64,000 nt of DNA from CAVPGP01 sp963718065 (GCA_963718065.1 CAVQYE010000011.1:1-64000); one strand, 5' to 3'. Numbered from the stretch's first letter, positions 44,001 to 51,896 are shown. Translations and numbers: made by a program. Notes: generated by a model from the sequence alone, not told the origin.

Positions 44001-45007
44001 CAGTGCATGCCGCCGTCGGTGCTCTTGTAGATGGCGTCGCCCCAGAACGAGGCGTAGAGGATCTTGGCGTTCTGCGGGTCCGATCTCGACGTCGGTGGCG
44101 CCGTCGATTCGCTCTGTGGCCACCTTGAGCAGCTTCCAGGTCGCTGCCGCCGTTCTTCGACTCCCAGATGCCGAACCGCGAGTGGTCGGCGGGAGTCGTG
44201 CGCCGGGCGCCGCCGCGGCCGCGCAGCACGGATGCGAAGAGGTGGTTGGCGTTGGTCGGGTCGACGACGAGGTTGCGAGATCGAGACGCCCTCGAAGTAG
44301 TCGCCCGAGACGGTCGCCCAGTGCTCGCCGCCGTCGGTCGACTTCAGGATCCCGTTGCCGAAGTAGCTGTCGCCGGACAGGGCGCCCTCGCCGGTGCCGG
44401 CGTAGACGATCGCGTCATTCGACGGCGCGATCGCGAGCGCGCCGATCGAGAGCGAGGGCAGGTTGTCGGTCTTCGGCGACCCACACGCCGTTGACCGGTC
44501 GTAGGTCCAGATGCCGCCCTGGGCGGCGCCGAGGATCAACTGGCCGTTGCTCGGCCGGATCGCGAGCGCGCCGATGCGGCCGCTCATCGCGGCGAAGCTG
44601 CCGGGCCCGCTGCGGGTCACCTGGACGACCGGGTTTGCGCCCAGCCCGCGCCAGGCGCTGTTGAAGGTCGCCGGGTCGGACACCACACGGTGGTCTTTGC
44701 GGTGGCTCCAGGCCTTCTTGCCGCCTTCCGCGCGGAACCGACCGGCCTGGTGCCCGTCGAGGGGCACGTCGCCGGCGGTGCGGCGGGACATGAATGCGTC
44801 GTCGCGCTGGAGGAGCTCCTCCACGCGGCCGGCCTCGAGGGCCAGCGGATACGAGCCCGGCAGGTACGACGGGCTGTCGCCACCTGCGTTTCCGCCGGCG
44901 CTCCTCGGCGCCGGATTGCCGGTTGCGAACGCCGCTACACCAAGCGCCGTCCCGATCAAGCCGACCGCCAAGAGCAGGCGTAGCCAGCCAAAGCCACGGA
45001 TCTTCAT
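41069..45007 (-). CDS. Very large exported BNR propeller protein with DUF11 repeats (multiple frameshifts)
   Basis: About 1310 residues, starting at ATG 45007 with a signal peptide (WLRLLLAVGLIGTALGVAAF) and GGGAG upstream. Propeller repeats follow (GILKSTDGGEHWATV, AIYKSTDGGMHWAPI, GVFRSDDGGQTWKNL), ending in GTHGRGAWSIKD. Next is a DUF11-like domain (VDYTITLRNIGNAAATGVTI) and a second beta-sandwich. The C-terminal domain (VDTLLVDNDDNNPD, SFLDGGGRLFVSGQDLLD) resembles a class I glutamine-amidotransferase/ThuA-like fold. The frame stays open only because paired indels cancel. Arg-rich out-of-frame islands occur near 44270-44090, 43960-43680, 43570-43500 and 42830-42640. Sequence errors are likely. 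Confidence 0.75.
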   Translation of the reverse strand: MKIRGFGWLRLLLAVGLIGTALGVAAFATGNPAPRSAGGNAGGDSPSYLPGSYPLALEAGRVEELLQRDDAFMSRRTAGDVPLDGHQAGRFRAEGGKKAWSHRKDHRVVSDPATFNSAWRGLGANPVVQVTRSGPGSFAAMSGRIGALAIRPSNGQLILGAAQGGIWTYDRSTACGSPKTDNLPSLSIGALAIAPSNDAIVYAGTGEGALSGDSYFGNGILKSTDGGEHWATVSGDYFEGVSISQPRRRPDQRQPPLRIRAARPRRRPAHDSRRPLAVRHLGVEERRQRPGSCSRWPQSESTAPPTSRSDPQNAKILYASFWGDAIYKSTDGGMHWAPIMNGLPADADFAAGADALLDRDLASGRPVRRALLRLRLRPTARGAHPSPRLEVDRPARELAAAARGHRRRLRRRLLRRPVLLRQRHRGRPERTRTSSSRPASSTTTLGSGGVFRSDDGGQTWKNLGWDLHPDFHAIAFDPAEHEPRADRQRRRRLVLRPTRAAGRDASDPLSAVTWQNLNGTVDPNTGAVLHRTNLAITQFTSIANCRRRRSEPRRAYWGGTQDNGTLRKSTASQSWFDVASGDGGQVLVDPGNGNFVYGTYFGISPVPDTRTAARASSPTVRSRGGINLADRSDFYIPFVLNQENPNQLFLGTFRLYRTDNAKAASSSDVLWKPVSPDLTGGCTGTAPNGARTCAISAIGVGGGNAVYTGSLDGFVYMSPNAQVSNDPTWFRRRPEGQGPAEPAGRVVRRRPEQLPDRVRRATTASTPRRRSTRATSSGPSTAASRWVDVSGDLPDVPVNSVILDPSYPNTLYVGTDIGPFVTNNGGKDWTALGSGIPPVAIWQLDLDPAHRLLAAGTHGRGAWSIKDASTVPALVLSKVDAGKPVGPSSHVDYTITLRNIGNAAATGVTITDPVPDNTSFVSAADGGTYSHGVVTWSGLSVPAGGSVSVHFTVSIAAALKKKVDSIVNDGFKATSAQGMSASGSPTVTPIAPAFAVALTPATQTDGGRNGTSVTYHVSVQNNGFQPDTYGLSATSTYAVHFLNSACALPASSVSVPSGATADVCVSVDVPAAAPNAEVNTATVTATSTGSSTVTASGTIKTIAVSVDTLLVDNDDNNPDVQGTYKTALTAAGLTYSVWDLKVDNALPTNYVKAFKNVYWFTGNSYPGPIIPYEATLKSFLDGGGRLFVSGQDLLDQAAGTTTFVHDYLHVTWDGTETQNDKPTANVHGVAGSPVTNGIATVPLDHSVLGATFEDRITPNGGALVAFTDDAAQANGLSFTGTYKVVFLAFPLEAYGTAAQKADLVTRVSTFFG

Positions 45008-45148
45008 CTGGTCTTCTCCCCTGTAAATTGACTTCCCCAAGACCCAAACGGCCTGCTCGAGGTCGGATAGTGGAACCTCTGCCGGGTCGCCGCGCGATTG
45101 TTCGCGCATTCGGCGCAAGTGTCAAGCGACCAGCGCTACGATCGGGCC

Positions 45149-45486
45149 ATGATCGCCCGCCGGACCGGATTGCTGCTCGGCATCGCGGCACTCGTCCTCG
45201 CCGCACCGGCGACCGCGTCGACCGCCAAGCTGCGCCTCGTCAAGGACCTGCCGCTGACCCTTAGGGGCTCCGCGTTCAAGCCGAGCGAGGTCGTGACCGT
45301 GACGGCGCGACGAACGGCCGGACGCTGACCCGTGTCGCGCGCGCTTCGACCGCCGGGGTGTTCAGCGTCGCGTTCGCGGGAGTGCGCTTCGATCCGTGCA
45401 AGGCGAGGCTGGTCGTCACGGCCCGCGGCCGGCGGAGCGGAATGGTGCGCCTCTTCGTGCCGATCCGCGAGTGCGCGGCGCCCTAG
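45149..45486 (+). CDS. Small exported two-Cys protein, paralogue C (frameshifted)
   Basis: About 112 residues: a signal peptide (RRTGLLLGIAALVLAAPAT) and the same domain as paralogues A and B (PLTLRGSAFKPSEVVTVTAR, STAGVFSVAFAG, FDPCKARLVVTARG, IRECAAP). One extra base near 45310 (in GGCGCGACG) breaks the frame and creates an early TGA at 45326. It is divergent to the second propeller gene, so the three paralogues bracket the two propeller genes. Confidence 0.65.
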
Positions 45487-45491
45487 TTACC

Positions 45492-45506
45492 AGCCGCTAG
45501 GCGGCT
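45492..45506. terminator. Short hairpin between convergent stops
   Basis: AGCCGC/GCGGCT with a 3-nt loop lies in the 18-bp gap between paralogue C and fumC, overlapping the fumC stop. It is weak, with no U-run. Confidence 0.35.
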
Positions 45507-46833
45507 ACCCGTTGGGCTTGGCCATCTTGCGGTAGTCGAGCGCCTCGTCGAGCACCGAGTCCTCGACGCCCTGCTCGCGCGCGACCTCGCGCAGCGAGCG
45601 GCCGCTGGCTGCGGCCTCCTTGACGATCTCGCTCGCGCGGTCGTAGCCGATGTGCGGGTTGAGCGCGGTTGCCGCTGAGAGCGTCAGCTCGGCGTAGTGC
45701 TCGTTCTGCTCGCGGTTCGCCTCGATGCCGGCGACGCACTTCTCGGCGAGCAGGCGCGATGCCGAGGCGAGCAGCTTGATCGAGTCGAGCAGGTTGCGGG
45801 CCATCATCGGGATGAAGACGTTCAGCTCGAAATGCCCCTGCAGGCCGCCGATCGTGATCGCGGCGTCGTTGCCGATCACCTGCGCGGCGACCTGCGTCAC
45901 CACCTCGGGGATCACCGGATTCACCTTGCCCGGCATGATCGAGCTGCCCTTCTGGAGCTCCGGCAGGCGAATCTCGCCGAGACCTGCGCGCGGGCCGGAG
46001 CCCATGTAGCGGAGGTCGTTCGCGATCTTCGTCAGCGACACGGCGACGACCTTGAGCGCGCCGGAGGCCTCGACGAGCCCGTCGCGGGCCGCCGTCGACT
46101 CGAACGGGTCGGCCGGCGGCGAGATCGTCAGCCCGGTCTCCTTGGTGAGACGGGCCCGGACCCGCTCGGCGAACTCGGGATGCGTGTTGAGCCCGGTGCC
46201 GACCGCCGTGCCGCCGAGCGGAATCTTGCCGAGCCGACCGAGGGTCGCCTCGACCCGTTCCTTGCCCTCGCGGACCTGGGCCGCGTAGCCGCCGAACTCC
46301 TGGCCGAGAGTCACGGGGACGGCGTCCATCCAATGCGTCCGCCCGGACTTGACGACGTCGTCGAACTCCATTGCCTTCGCAGCGAGCGCCGCGGCCAGCC
46401 GGTCGAGCGCCGGCAGCAGGTCGTCCGTCAGCTCGGAGAGCGCCGCCAGATGGACCGCGGAGGGAAAGACGTCGTTGGACGACTGCCCCATGTTCACGTC
46501 GTCGTTCGGGTGCACGTCCTCGCCGGCGAGCGTCGCGAGCACCTCGTTGGCATTCATGTTCGACGACGTCCCGGACCCGGTCTGGAAGACGTCGATCGGG
46601 AACTGGTCGTCGAGCTCGCCCGCCGCGATGCGCTCGGCGGCGGCCGCGATGCGCTTCGCCTTGTCGGCGTCGAGCAACCCGAGCTCGGCGTTGACGAGCG
46701 CAGCGGCGCCCTTGATCCGTCCCAGCCAGCGCGCAACCGGTGCGGGGATCGGCTCGCCCGAGACGGGGAAGTTCCCAACTGCCTTCATCGTCTCGGCGCC
46801 CCAGAGCTCGTGCTTGGCCTCCGTGTCGCTCAC
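45505..46833 (-). CDS. fumC: Class II fumarate hydratase
   Basis: A 442-residue fumarase that interconverts fumarate and malate in the TCA cycle. The signature GSSIMPGKVNPV and the catalytic region SGRTHWMDAVPVTLGQEFGG are those of fumarase rather than aspartase. FQTGSGTSSNMNANEV and VHPNDDVNMGQSSND are also present. GTG at 46833 begins MSDTEAKHELWGAETMKAV and is preferred to upstream starts that overlap fprA. It follows fprA by 14 bp, so the two are probably co-transcribed. Confidence 0.95.
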   Translation of the reverse strand: MSDTEAKHELWGAETMKAVGNFPVSGEPIPAPVARWLGRIKGAAALVNAELGLLDADKAKRIAAAAERIAAGELDDQFPIDVFQTGSGTSSNMNANEVLATLAGEDVHPNDDVNMGQSSNDVFPSAVHLAALSELTDDLLPALDRLAAALAAKAMEFDDVVKSGRTHWMDAVPVTLGQEFGGYAAQVREGKERVEATLGRLGKIPLGGTAVGTGLNTHPEFAERVRARLTKETGLTISPPADPFESTAARDGLVEASGALKVVAVSLTKIANDLRYMGSGPRAGLGEIRLPELQKGSSIMPGKVNPVIPEVVTQVAAQVIGNDAAITIGGLQGHFELNVFIPMMARNLLDSIKLLASASRLLAEKCVAGIEANREQNEHYAELTLSAATALNPHIGYDRASEIVKEAAASGRSLREVAREQGVEDSVLDEALDYRKMAKPNG

Positions 46834-46847
46834 GACACTGAGTCTAG

Positions 46848-48227
46848 TTACGAGGCCGCTTGCTCGGCGGCCTGCTCGGCCTCGAGGGCGCGCGCCTTCG
46901 CGAGCAGCTCGTCCCAGGTCGCGAGCTTGACGCGAGGCCGGCCGAGCGGCGTGCCGCACTCGCGCTCATATGCGTCGATCGCCTGCCAGCCCGCATAACC
47001 GACGGCCTCGGCGCCGCGCTCGGCGAGCAGTTCCTCGAGGGCACCCTCGCCGGGTGTCAGCTTCCCGGCGCGAGCGTCCTCCAGCAGCAGCTCGACCGTC
47101 TCAGTCGCGTCCTTCTTGTTGGTGCCGATGACGCCGCTCGGACCGCGCTTGATCCATCCGGCCACGTAGGTGCCAGGCGCCTCGTCGACGCGGCCGCGGT
47201 CGTTCGGGATCACGCCGCGCGACTCGTCGAACGGCAGCCCCGGCAGCGCGACGCCTCGGTAGCCGACGCTGCGGAAGACGATCCCGGCCGGGATCACCTC
47301 GGTCTCGACCGTCGGCACCGAGACGATGCGGCCGCGCGCATCGACCTCCAGCCGGTTGTGGACGATCTCCACCGCCTCGACCTTGCCGTCGCCGAGGATC
47401 GCGACCGGCGAGACGAGGAAGCGGAGGCGGAGCGTCTTGCCCTTGCCCGCCGGCTCCCGGGCCGCGAACTCGCGCAGGAGCTCGACGTTGCGCTGGACCC
47501 GCTGGCGGTCCTCCTCGAGGGCCTTGCGGCTCGCCTCGTCGAGCTCCAGGTCGGCCGGATCGACCGCGACATCGGCGCCCGCGAGCTCGCCGAGCTCCTG
47601 CAGCTCAGGCGGCGTGAACGCTGCCTGCGCCGGGCCGCGGCGACCGAGCATGACGATCTCCTTCAGGCCGCACCCGGCAATCGCGTCGATCGCGGCGTCG
47701 GTCGTGTCGGTCGGCGCCAGCTCCTCGGGGGTCAGCGCCAGCATCCGGGCGACGTCGATCGCGACATTGCCGTTGCCGACGATCACCGCCCGCTCGACGT
47801 CGAGGTTGAACACGCGGTCCTGGAAATCGGGGTGGCCGTTGTACCAGGCGACGAACTCGGTCGCCGCCCACGAGCCGGGGAGGTCCTCGCCCGGGATGCC
47901 GAGCCGGCGGTCCGTCTGCGCGCCGACGGAATAGAGCACCGCGTCGTAGATCCGCGCCAGATCTGCATGATCGACGTGCTCGCCGACGGCGACGTTGCCG
48001 AAGAAGCGAAAGCCCGGTCGCAGCGCGGTCTTCTCGAACGCGCGCGACACCGCCTTGATGTTCTCGTGGTCGGGCGCGACGCCGAGCCGCACGAGGCCCC
48101 ACGGCGTCGGCAGCCGCTCGATCATGTCGACCTCCGCCGGCGGGTCGGCTTTCAGGAGCGCGTCGGCCGCGTAGAACCCCGCCGGGCCGGAGCCGACGAC
48201 GGCGACGCGAAGAGGGCGCTCGCTCAT
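46848..48227 (-). CDS. fprA: Ferredoxin/adrenodoxin-type NADP+ reductase (FprA-like)
   Basis: A 459-residue flavoprotein of the adrenodoxin-reductase family that moves electrons between NADPH and ferredoxin. The FAD motif is VVGSGPAGFYAAD, the NADP motif IVGNGNVAIDVARML, and the conserved C-terminal motif AGWIKRGPSGVIGTNK. ATG at 48227 begins MSERPLRVAVVG; the longer upstream frame is spurious. It is followed by fumC. Such enzymes supply reduced ferredoxin or take electrons for P450 and Fe-S enzymes. Confidence 0.93.
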   Translation of the reverse strand: MSERPLRVAVVGSGPAGFYAADALLKADPPAEVDMIERLPTPWGLVRLGVAPDHENIKAVSRAFEKTALRPGFRFFGNVAVGEHVDHADLARIYDAVLYSVGAQTDRRLGIPGEDLPGSWAATEFVAWYNGHPDFQDRVFNLDVERAVIVGNGNVAIDVARMLALTPEELAPTDTTDAAIDAIAGCGLKEIVMLGRRGPAQAAFTPPELQELGELAGADVAVDPADLELDEASRKALEEDRQRVQRNVELLREFAAREPAGKGKTLRLRFLVSPVAILGDGKVEAVEIVHNRLEVDARGRIVSVPTVETEVIPAGIVFRSVGYRGVALPGLPFDESRGVIPNDRGRVDEAPGTYVAGWIKRGPSGVIGTNKKDATETVELLLEDARAGKLTPGEGALEELLAERGAEAVGYAGWQAIDAYERECGTPLGRPRVKLATWDELLAKARALEAEQAAEQAAS

Positions 48228-48288
48228 CGCTCCCGATCGTAACTGCCGTCCTCGCAGGCCCGGCACGAACCGCGGCGTCGCTCCAAGA

Positions 48289-48401
48289 ACGGTGCCTGGC
48301 ACCGGACATGGCCCGAACGCCCCGCCGCGTTTGCAGCGATTTTGCGTCTTTCGTTGCATTCTCGTCACACCTGACGACGGTGCCTGGCACCGGACATGGC
48401 C
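48289..48401. repeat. Paired GGTGCCTGGCACC palindromes
   Basis: Two nearly identical 25-bp words (ACGGTGCCTGGCACCGG followed by ACATGGCC) begin at 48289 and 48377, 88 bp apart in direct orientation. Each contains the perfect palindrome GGTGCC-T-GGCACC form. Similar palindromes accompany REP-associated tyrosine transposases in some bacteria, but no transposase is here. This is the first part of the 356-bp gene-free gap 48228-48583 upstream of fprA. Confidence 0.75.
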
Positions 48402-48446
48402 GGTAGGGCCGTGGGCGAAAAAGACGACGCGAGAGGCACCTGCGCG

Positions 48447-48549
48447 GCGCGATCACGCATGGGCGCGACCAACGCATGGGCGCGACCACGCATGTGCGCG
48501 ACCACGCATGTGCGCGACCACGCATGTGCGCGACCACGCATGTGCGCGG
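48447..48549. repeat. Short tandem repeat, 16-17 bp x 6
   Basis: Six head-to-tail units based on CGCGACCACGCATGTG (the first two vary: ATCACGCATGGG and ACCAACGCATGGG) run without spacers. Each unit contains CGCA..TGCG arms. It occupies the rest of the gap before the A-type carrier stop. No spacers means it is not CRISPR. It could be a protein-binding array or slippage product. Confidence 0.85.
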
Positions 48550-48583
48550 GGCACCGCTGGGGATCTCGGGTCGAACGAGGGTG

Positions 48584-49006
48584 CTACGCCGCGCAGCCGG
48601 AGCCGCAACCGCCGGCGGAGGTGCCTTCCGGCAGCTCCTCGCCTTCGGCGACCTGGAAGCTGTGGCCGCAGCCACACGCAGACGAGACGTTCGGGTTCTC
48701 GATCTTGAACCCGGACTCCTGGATCGTCTCGAGATAGTCGACCGACGCACCGTCGAGGTACGGGGCGCTGAACGGGTCGACGACGACGTCGACACCGTGA
48801 GAGCTCGACCGCAGGTCGCCTTCGAGCGCCTCCCGGTCGAAGCCGAGCGCGTACTCGAACCCGGAGCAACCGCCACCCTGGACGGCGACGCGAAGCACGC
48901 TCGCCTCGCCCGCGGGCTCCTCCGCCATCAGGGCGAGGATCTTCTCGGCCGCGCGCTCGGTGAGAGCGACGACCGTCGTGCCTTCGGAGCGCTCGACAGT
49001 TGCCAT
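48584..49006 (-). CDS. A-type iron-sulfur carrier (ErpA/IscA-like)
   Basis: A 140-residue HesB/IscA-type protein that delivers Fe-S clusters. The three ligands are Cys47 (GGGCSGFEY), Cys111 and Cys113 (SACGCGHSF). The domain is usual (VALTERAAEKILALM, GVDVVVDPFS, DYLETIQESGF). Unusual is the C-terminal tail GGCGSGCAA with two more Cys (134, 138). It is divergent to nuoA, the first gene of a complex with many Fe-S clusters (contextual link). Confidence 0.88.
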   Translation of the reverse strand: MATVERSEGTTVVALTERAAEKILALMAEEPAGEASVLRVAVQGGGCSGFEYALGFDREALEGDLRSSSHGVDVVVDPFSAPYLDGASVDYLETIQESGFKIENPNVSSACGCGHSFQVAEGEELPEGTSAGGCGSGCAA

Positions 49007-49048
49007 CGGACGGAGTGTAGCGGACGGTCCCGACCATGGAACCCCCCG

Positions 49049-49125
49049 GACTTTGTGACACCGGCCACGCGCTTGCCGACGACGATTTCCTACCCGCTCG
49101 TGCCACTGGAGAGCTTTGGTAGCGT
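49049..49125 (+). promoter_or_regulatory. nuo operon upstream region
   Basis: The 128-bp gap before nuoA contains GACTTTGTGACAC (49049-49061), identical to a word upstream of groES, and TAGCGT (49120-49125), a TANNNT -10 candidate 9 nt before the TTG start. There is no Shine-Dalgarno sequence, so nuoA may be translated from a nearly leaderless mRNA. TTGTGAC is a half-site of the TTGTGA...TCACAA kind used by Rex and CRP-type regulators, with no second half evident. Confidence 0.4.
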
Positions 49126-49134
49126 CCGCTTGTC

Positions 49135-49497
49135 TTGGTCGACAGCTGGCTGCCGTTTCTGATCTACGGCCTCTTCGCGCTCCTCATCCCGGCGTCGATG
49201 GTCATCTTCTCGTTCACGTTCGCGCAGCGGCCCCAGCGGTACACCCGCGCGCGGACGCTGCCGTTCGAGTCGGGTGTCTCCACCGGCCCTCCCGAGAAGC
49301 AGCGCTTCACCGTCAGCTTCTACCTGACGGCGATGCTCTTCATCGTCTTCGACATCGAGATCGTCTTCCTCTACCCGCTCGCGGTCATCCTCGACCAGCT
49401 CGCCTGGTTCGGCTTCTTCGAGTTCGTCTTCTTCCTCGTCATCCTGTTCGTCGCCTACATCTACATCTGGCGGAAGGGGGCACTCGAATGGCGGTGA
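49135..49497 (+). CDS. nuoA: NADH-quinone oxidoreductase subunit A
   Basis: A 120-residue membrane subunit with three helices: FLIYGLFALLIPASMVIFSF, the loop PFESGVSTGPPEKQRF, then YLTAMLFIVFDIEIVFLYP with conserved acidic residues, and a third helix ending WRKGALEWR. TTG at 49135 is the apparent start. It overlaps nuoB by 10 bp. First gene of the nuo operon. Confidence 0.93.
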   Translation: MVDSWLPFLIYGLFALLIPASMVIFSFTFAQRPQRYTRARTLPFESGVSTGPPEKQRFTVSFYLTAMLFIVFDIEIVFLYPLAVILDQLAWFGFFEFVFFLVILFVAYIYIWRKGALEWR

Positions 49498-50063
49498 GCA
49501 AGCCGCTCCGAGAGCTCGGCCTTCGCTCCGAGCGCCTGCTGATGCCGAAGTCGGGCGCGCGCTTCCAGGAGGAGCTCGAGAACCTCGAGCAGGACGTCGG
49601 CCTGACGACGCTGCAGAAGGCGGTGGCCTGGGCGCAGACGAAGTCGATGTGGCCCGACACGTTCGGGCTCGCCTGCTGCGCGATCGAGATGATGTCGATC
49701 GTCTCGTCGCGCTACGACATCTCGCGCTTCGGGATGGAGGCGTTCCGCTCCTCGCCGCGCCAGGCCGACCTGCTGATCGTCTCGGGCCGCGTCTCGCACA
49801 AGATGGCCGCGCCGCTGCGCCAGATCTACGACCAGATGCTCGAACCGAAGTGGGTGATCGCGATGGGCGCCTGCGCGAGCTCGGGCGGCATGTTCAACAA
49901 CTACGCGATCCTGCAGTCGGTCGACAAGATCGTCTCGGTCGACATCTACGTGCCCGGCTGCCCGCCTCGGCCAGAGGCGCTGATGGAGGGCATCGTCCGT
50001 CTGCACGAAGCGGTGCAGGCCGGTGTCCCGCCCGCCTACGAGATCCGGAACGTGGCCCCCTGA
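49488..50063 (+). CDS. nuoB: NADH-quinone oxidoreductase subunit B
   Basis: A 191-residue peripheral subunit carrying cluster N2, the last Fe-S centre before quinone. Ligands are the adjacent Cys63-Cys64 (FGLACCAIEMM), Cys129 (AMGACASSGG) and Cys158 (VPGCPPRPE). ATG at 49488 lies inside the end of nuoA. Its stop overlaps the nuoC start. Confidence 0.96.
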   Translation: MAVSKPLRELGLRSERLLMPKSGARFQEELENLEQDVGLTTLQKAVAWAQTKSMWPDTFGLACCAIEMMSIVSSRYDISRFGMEAFRSSPRQADLLIVSGRVSHKMAAPLRQIYDQMLEPKWVIAMGACASSGGMFNNYAILQSVDKIVSVDIYVPGCPPRPEALMEGIVRLHEAVQAGVPPAYEIRNVAP

Positions 50064-50617
50064 TGAGCGTCGTCGACGCAAGCCGGGTGCCCGGCCTCGT
50101 CGAGGCAAAGGAGGGTCACGGCGAGACGACACTCGTCGTCGAGCCCACCGACCTCGTCGCCGCGGCGACCCACCTACGCGACGAGCAGGGCTTCAACTTC
50201 CTCTCGGATGCCTCGCCCGCCGACTATCTCGGCTGGGGCGCCCGCGGCGTCGCCGGCTACATCGGCACGCGCGAGGGTCGCGACATCAACCGGCCGATGA
50301 GCCAGGGCTACGAGACGCTGCCGGCGCCGAAGCCGAAGCGTTTCTCGATGAGCTACCACCTGCTCGCACTCGGACCGAGCCCCCGGCGTGTGCGCCTGCA
50401 GACCTGGTTCGACGACGGCGAGCCGGTGCCGAGCGTCGTCTCGGTGTGGCCGACCGCCGACTGGCACGAGCGCGAGGCGTGGGACCTGATGGGCGTCCGG
50501 ATCGAGGGCCACCCGAACCTGAAGCGGATCCTGCTGGACGACGACTGGGAGGGGCACCCGTTGCGCAAGGACTACCCGATCGGCGGCGAGCCGGTGCGCT
50601 TCTCGGGGGAGGAATAG
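50063..50617 (+). CDS. nuoC: NADH-quinone oxidoreductase subunit C
   Basis: A 184-residue 30-kDa-type subunit, separate from NuoD. The signature is WHEREAWDLMGVRIEGHP, then NLKRILLDDDWEGHPLRKDY. The Phe of the usual GVRFEGHP is Ile here. ATG at 50063 overlaps the nuoB stop. Confidence 0.95.
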   Translation: MSVVDASRVPGLVEAKEGHGETTLVVEPTDLVAAATHLRDEQGFNFLSDASPADYLGWGARGVAGYIGTREGRDINRPMSQGYETLPAPKPKRFSMSYHLLALGPSPRRVRLQTWFDDGEPVPSVVSVWPTADWHEREAWDLMGVRIEGHPNLKRILLDDDWEGHPLRKDYPIGGEPVRFSGEE

Positions 50618-50621
50618 CGGC

Positions 50622-51896
50622 GTGGCGATCGCCCCCGCGAAGTCGAGCGCGATCTACGAGGGCACGCGGATCCCGAGCCCGATCCCGACGGTGCTGCAGG
50701 TCTCGAAGGAGCTCCTCGCGACCGGCGACGTGCAGACGATCAACTTCGGGCCGAACCATCCGTCGACGCACGGCGTGCTCCGCCTCGTCGTCGACCTGCA
50801 CGGCGAGGACGTCGTCGGCCTCGCCGCCGTGATCGGCTATCTGCACACGGGCTTCGAGAAGAACATGGAGGCGAAGACGTGGTGGAAGGCGATCACGTAC
50901 GCGCCGCGGATCGACTACGTCTCGTTCCAGTACAACGAGCTCGTCTTCGTGCTGGCGATCGAGAAGCTGCTCGAGCTCGAGCCGCCGGAGAAGGCGACGT
51001 GGATGCGCATGTGCCTCGGCGAGCTGACGCGCCTGCACTCGCACCTCGTCTGGCTCGCGACCTCTGCGCTCGAGCTGGGTGCGATCTCGATGTTCTGGTA
51101 CGGGTTCCGCGAGCGCGACACGATCCTCGACCTCTTCGAGCTCGTCGCCGGCACGCGGATGCACACGCGGTACTTCCAGGTCGGCGGCCTCGCCGAGGAC
51201 ATCCCGTCCGGCTTCTATCCCGAGGCGCGCAAGTTCGTCGAGCTGATGCCGAAGGCGATCGACGACTACGAGTCGATGCTCACGAACCAGAAGATCTGGC
51301 TCGAGCGGACGCAGGGCGTCGGCCTGCTCTCCGCCGACGACGCGATCGCGCTCGGGCAGTCCGGCCCGGTGCTGCGCGCGTCCGGTGTCGACTGGGACAT
51401 CCGGAAGGCCGAGCCGTACCTCGCGTACGACCAGGTGGCCTTCGACGTGCCGGTGTATCCGAACGGCGACGTCTACGACCGCTACCGCGTGCACATGGAC
51501 GAGATGCGGCAGTCGGTGCGGATCGTCGAGCAGTGCCTCGACCGGCTCGAGCAGCTGGAGGGCAAGCCCTGGATCGTGGACGACAGGAAGGTCGTCCTGC
51601 CGCCGCGCGAGGAGCTCCACACCTCGATGGAGTCGCTGATCCACCACTTCAAGATCGTCACCGAGGGCTATCGCGTGCCCGAGGGCGAGGTCTACGTGGC
51701 GATCGAGTCGCCCCGCGGCGAGATGGGCTGCTACGTCGTCTCCGACGGCGGCCCCCGGCCGTGGCGCGTCAAGTTCCGCGCGCCGTCGTTCGTCGCGCTC
51801 GAGGCGACAGCCACCTGCATGCAGGACGCCCTGATCGCCGACATGATCGCGATCGTCGGCTCGCTGGACGGGGTCATGGGCGAGGTCGACCGGTGA
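50622..51896 (+). CDS. nuoD: NADH-quinone oxidoreductase subunit D
   Basis: A 424-residue 49-kDa-type subunit that helps form the quinone site: FGPNHPSTHGVLRLVVDL, YLHTGFEKNMEAKTW, ELTRLHSHLVWL, and the C-terminal SPRGEMGCYVVSDG, then ALIADMIAIVGSLD. It ends GVMGEVDR, the usual end. GTG at 50622 lies 4 bp after nuoC, and the stop overlaps nuoE. Confidence 0.96.
   Translation: MAIAPAKSSAIYEGTRIPSPIPTVLQVSKELLATGDVQTINFGPNHPSTHGVLRLVVDLHGEDVVGLAAVIGYLHTGFEKNMEAKTWWKAITYAPRIDYVSFQYNELVFVLAIEKLLELEPPEKATWMRMCLGELTRLHSHLVWLATSALELGAISMFWYGFRERDTILDLFELVAGTRMHTRYFQVGGLAEDIPSGFYPEARKFVELMPKAIDDYESMLTNQKIWLERTQGVGLLSADDAIALGQSGPVLRASGVDWDIRKAEPYLAYDQVAFDVPVYPNGDVYDRYRVHMDEMRQSVRIVEQCLDRLEQLEGKPWIVDDRKVVLPPREELHTSMESLIHHFKIVTEGYRVPEGEVYVAIESPRGEMGCYVVSDGGPRPWRVKFRAPSFVALEATATCMQDALIADMIAIVGSLDGVMGEVDR

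Noticed and set aside
48447..48549. Possible CRISPR array
   Set aside because: Units are contiguous with no spacers and no cas genes are nearby.
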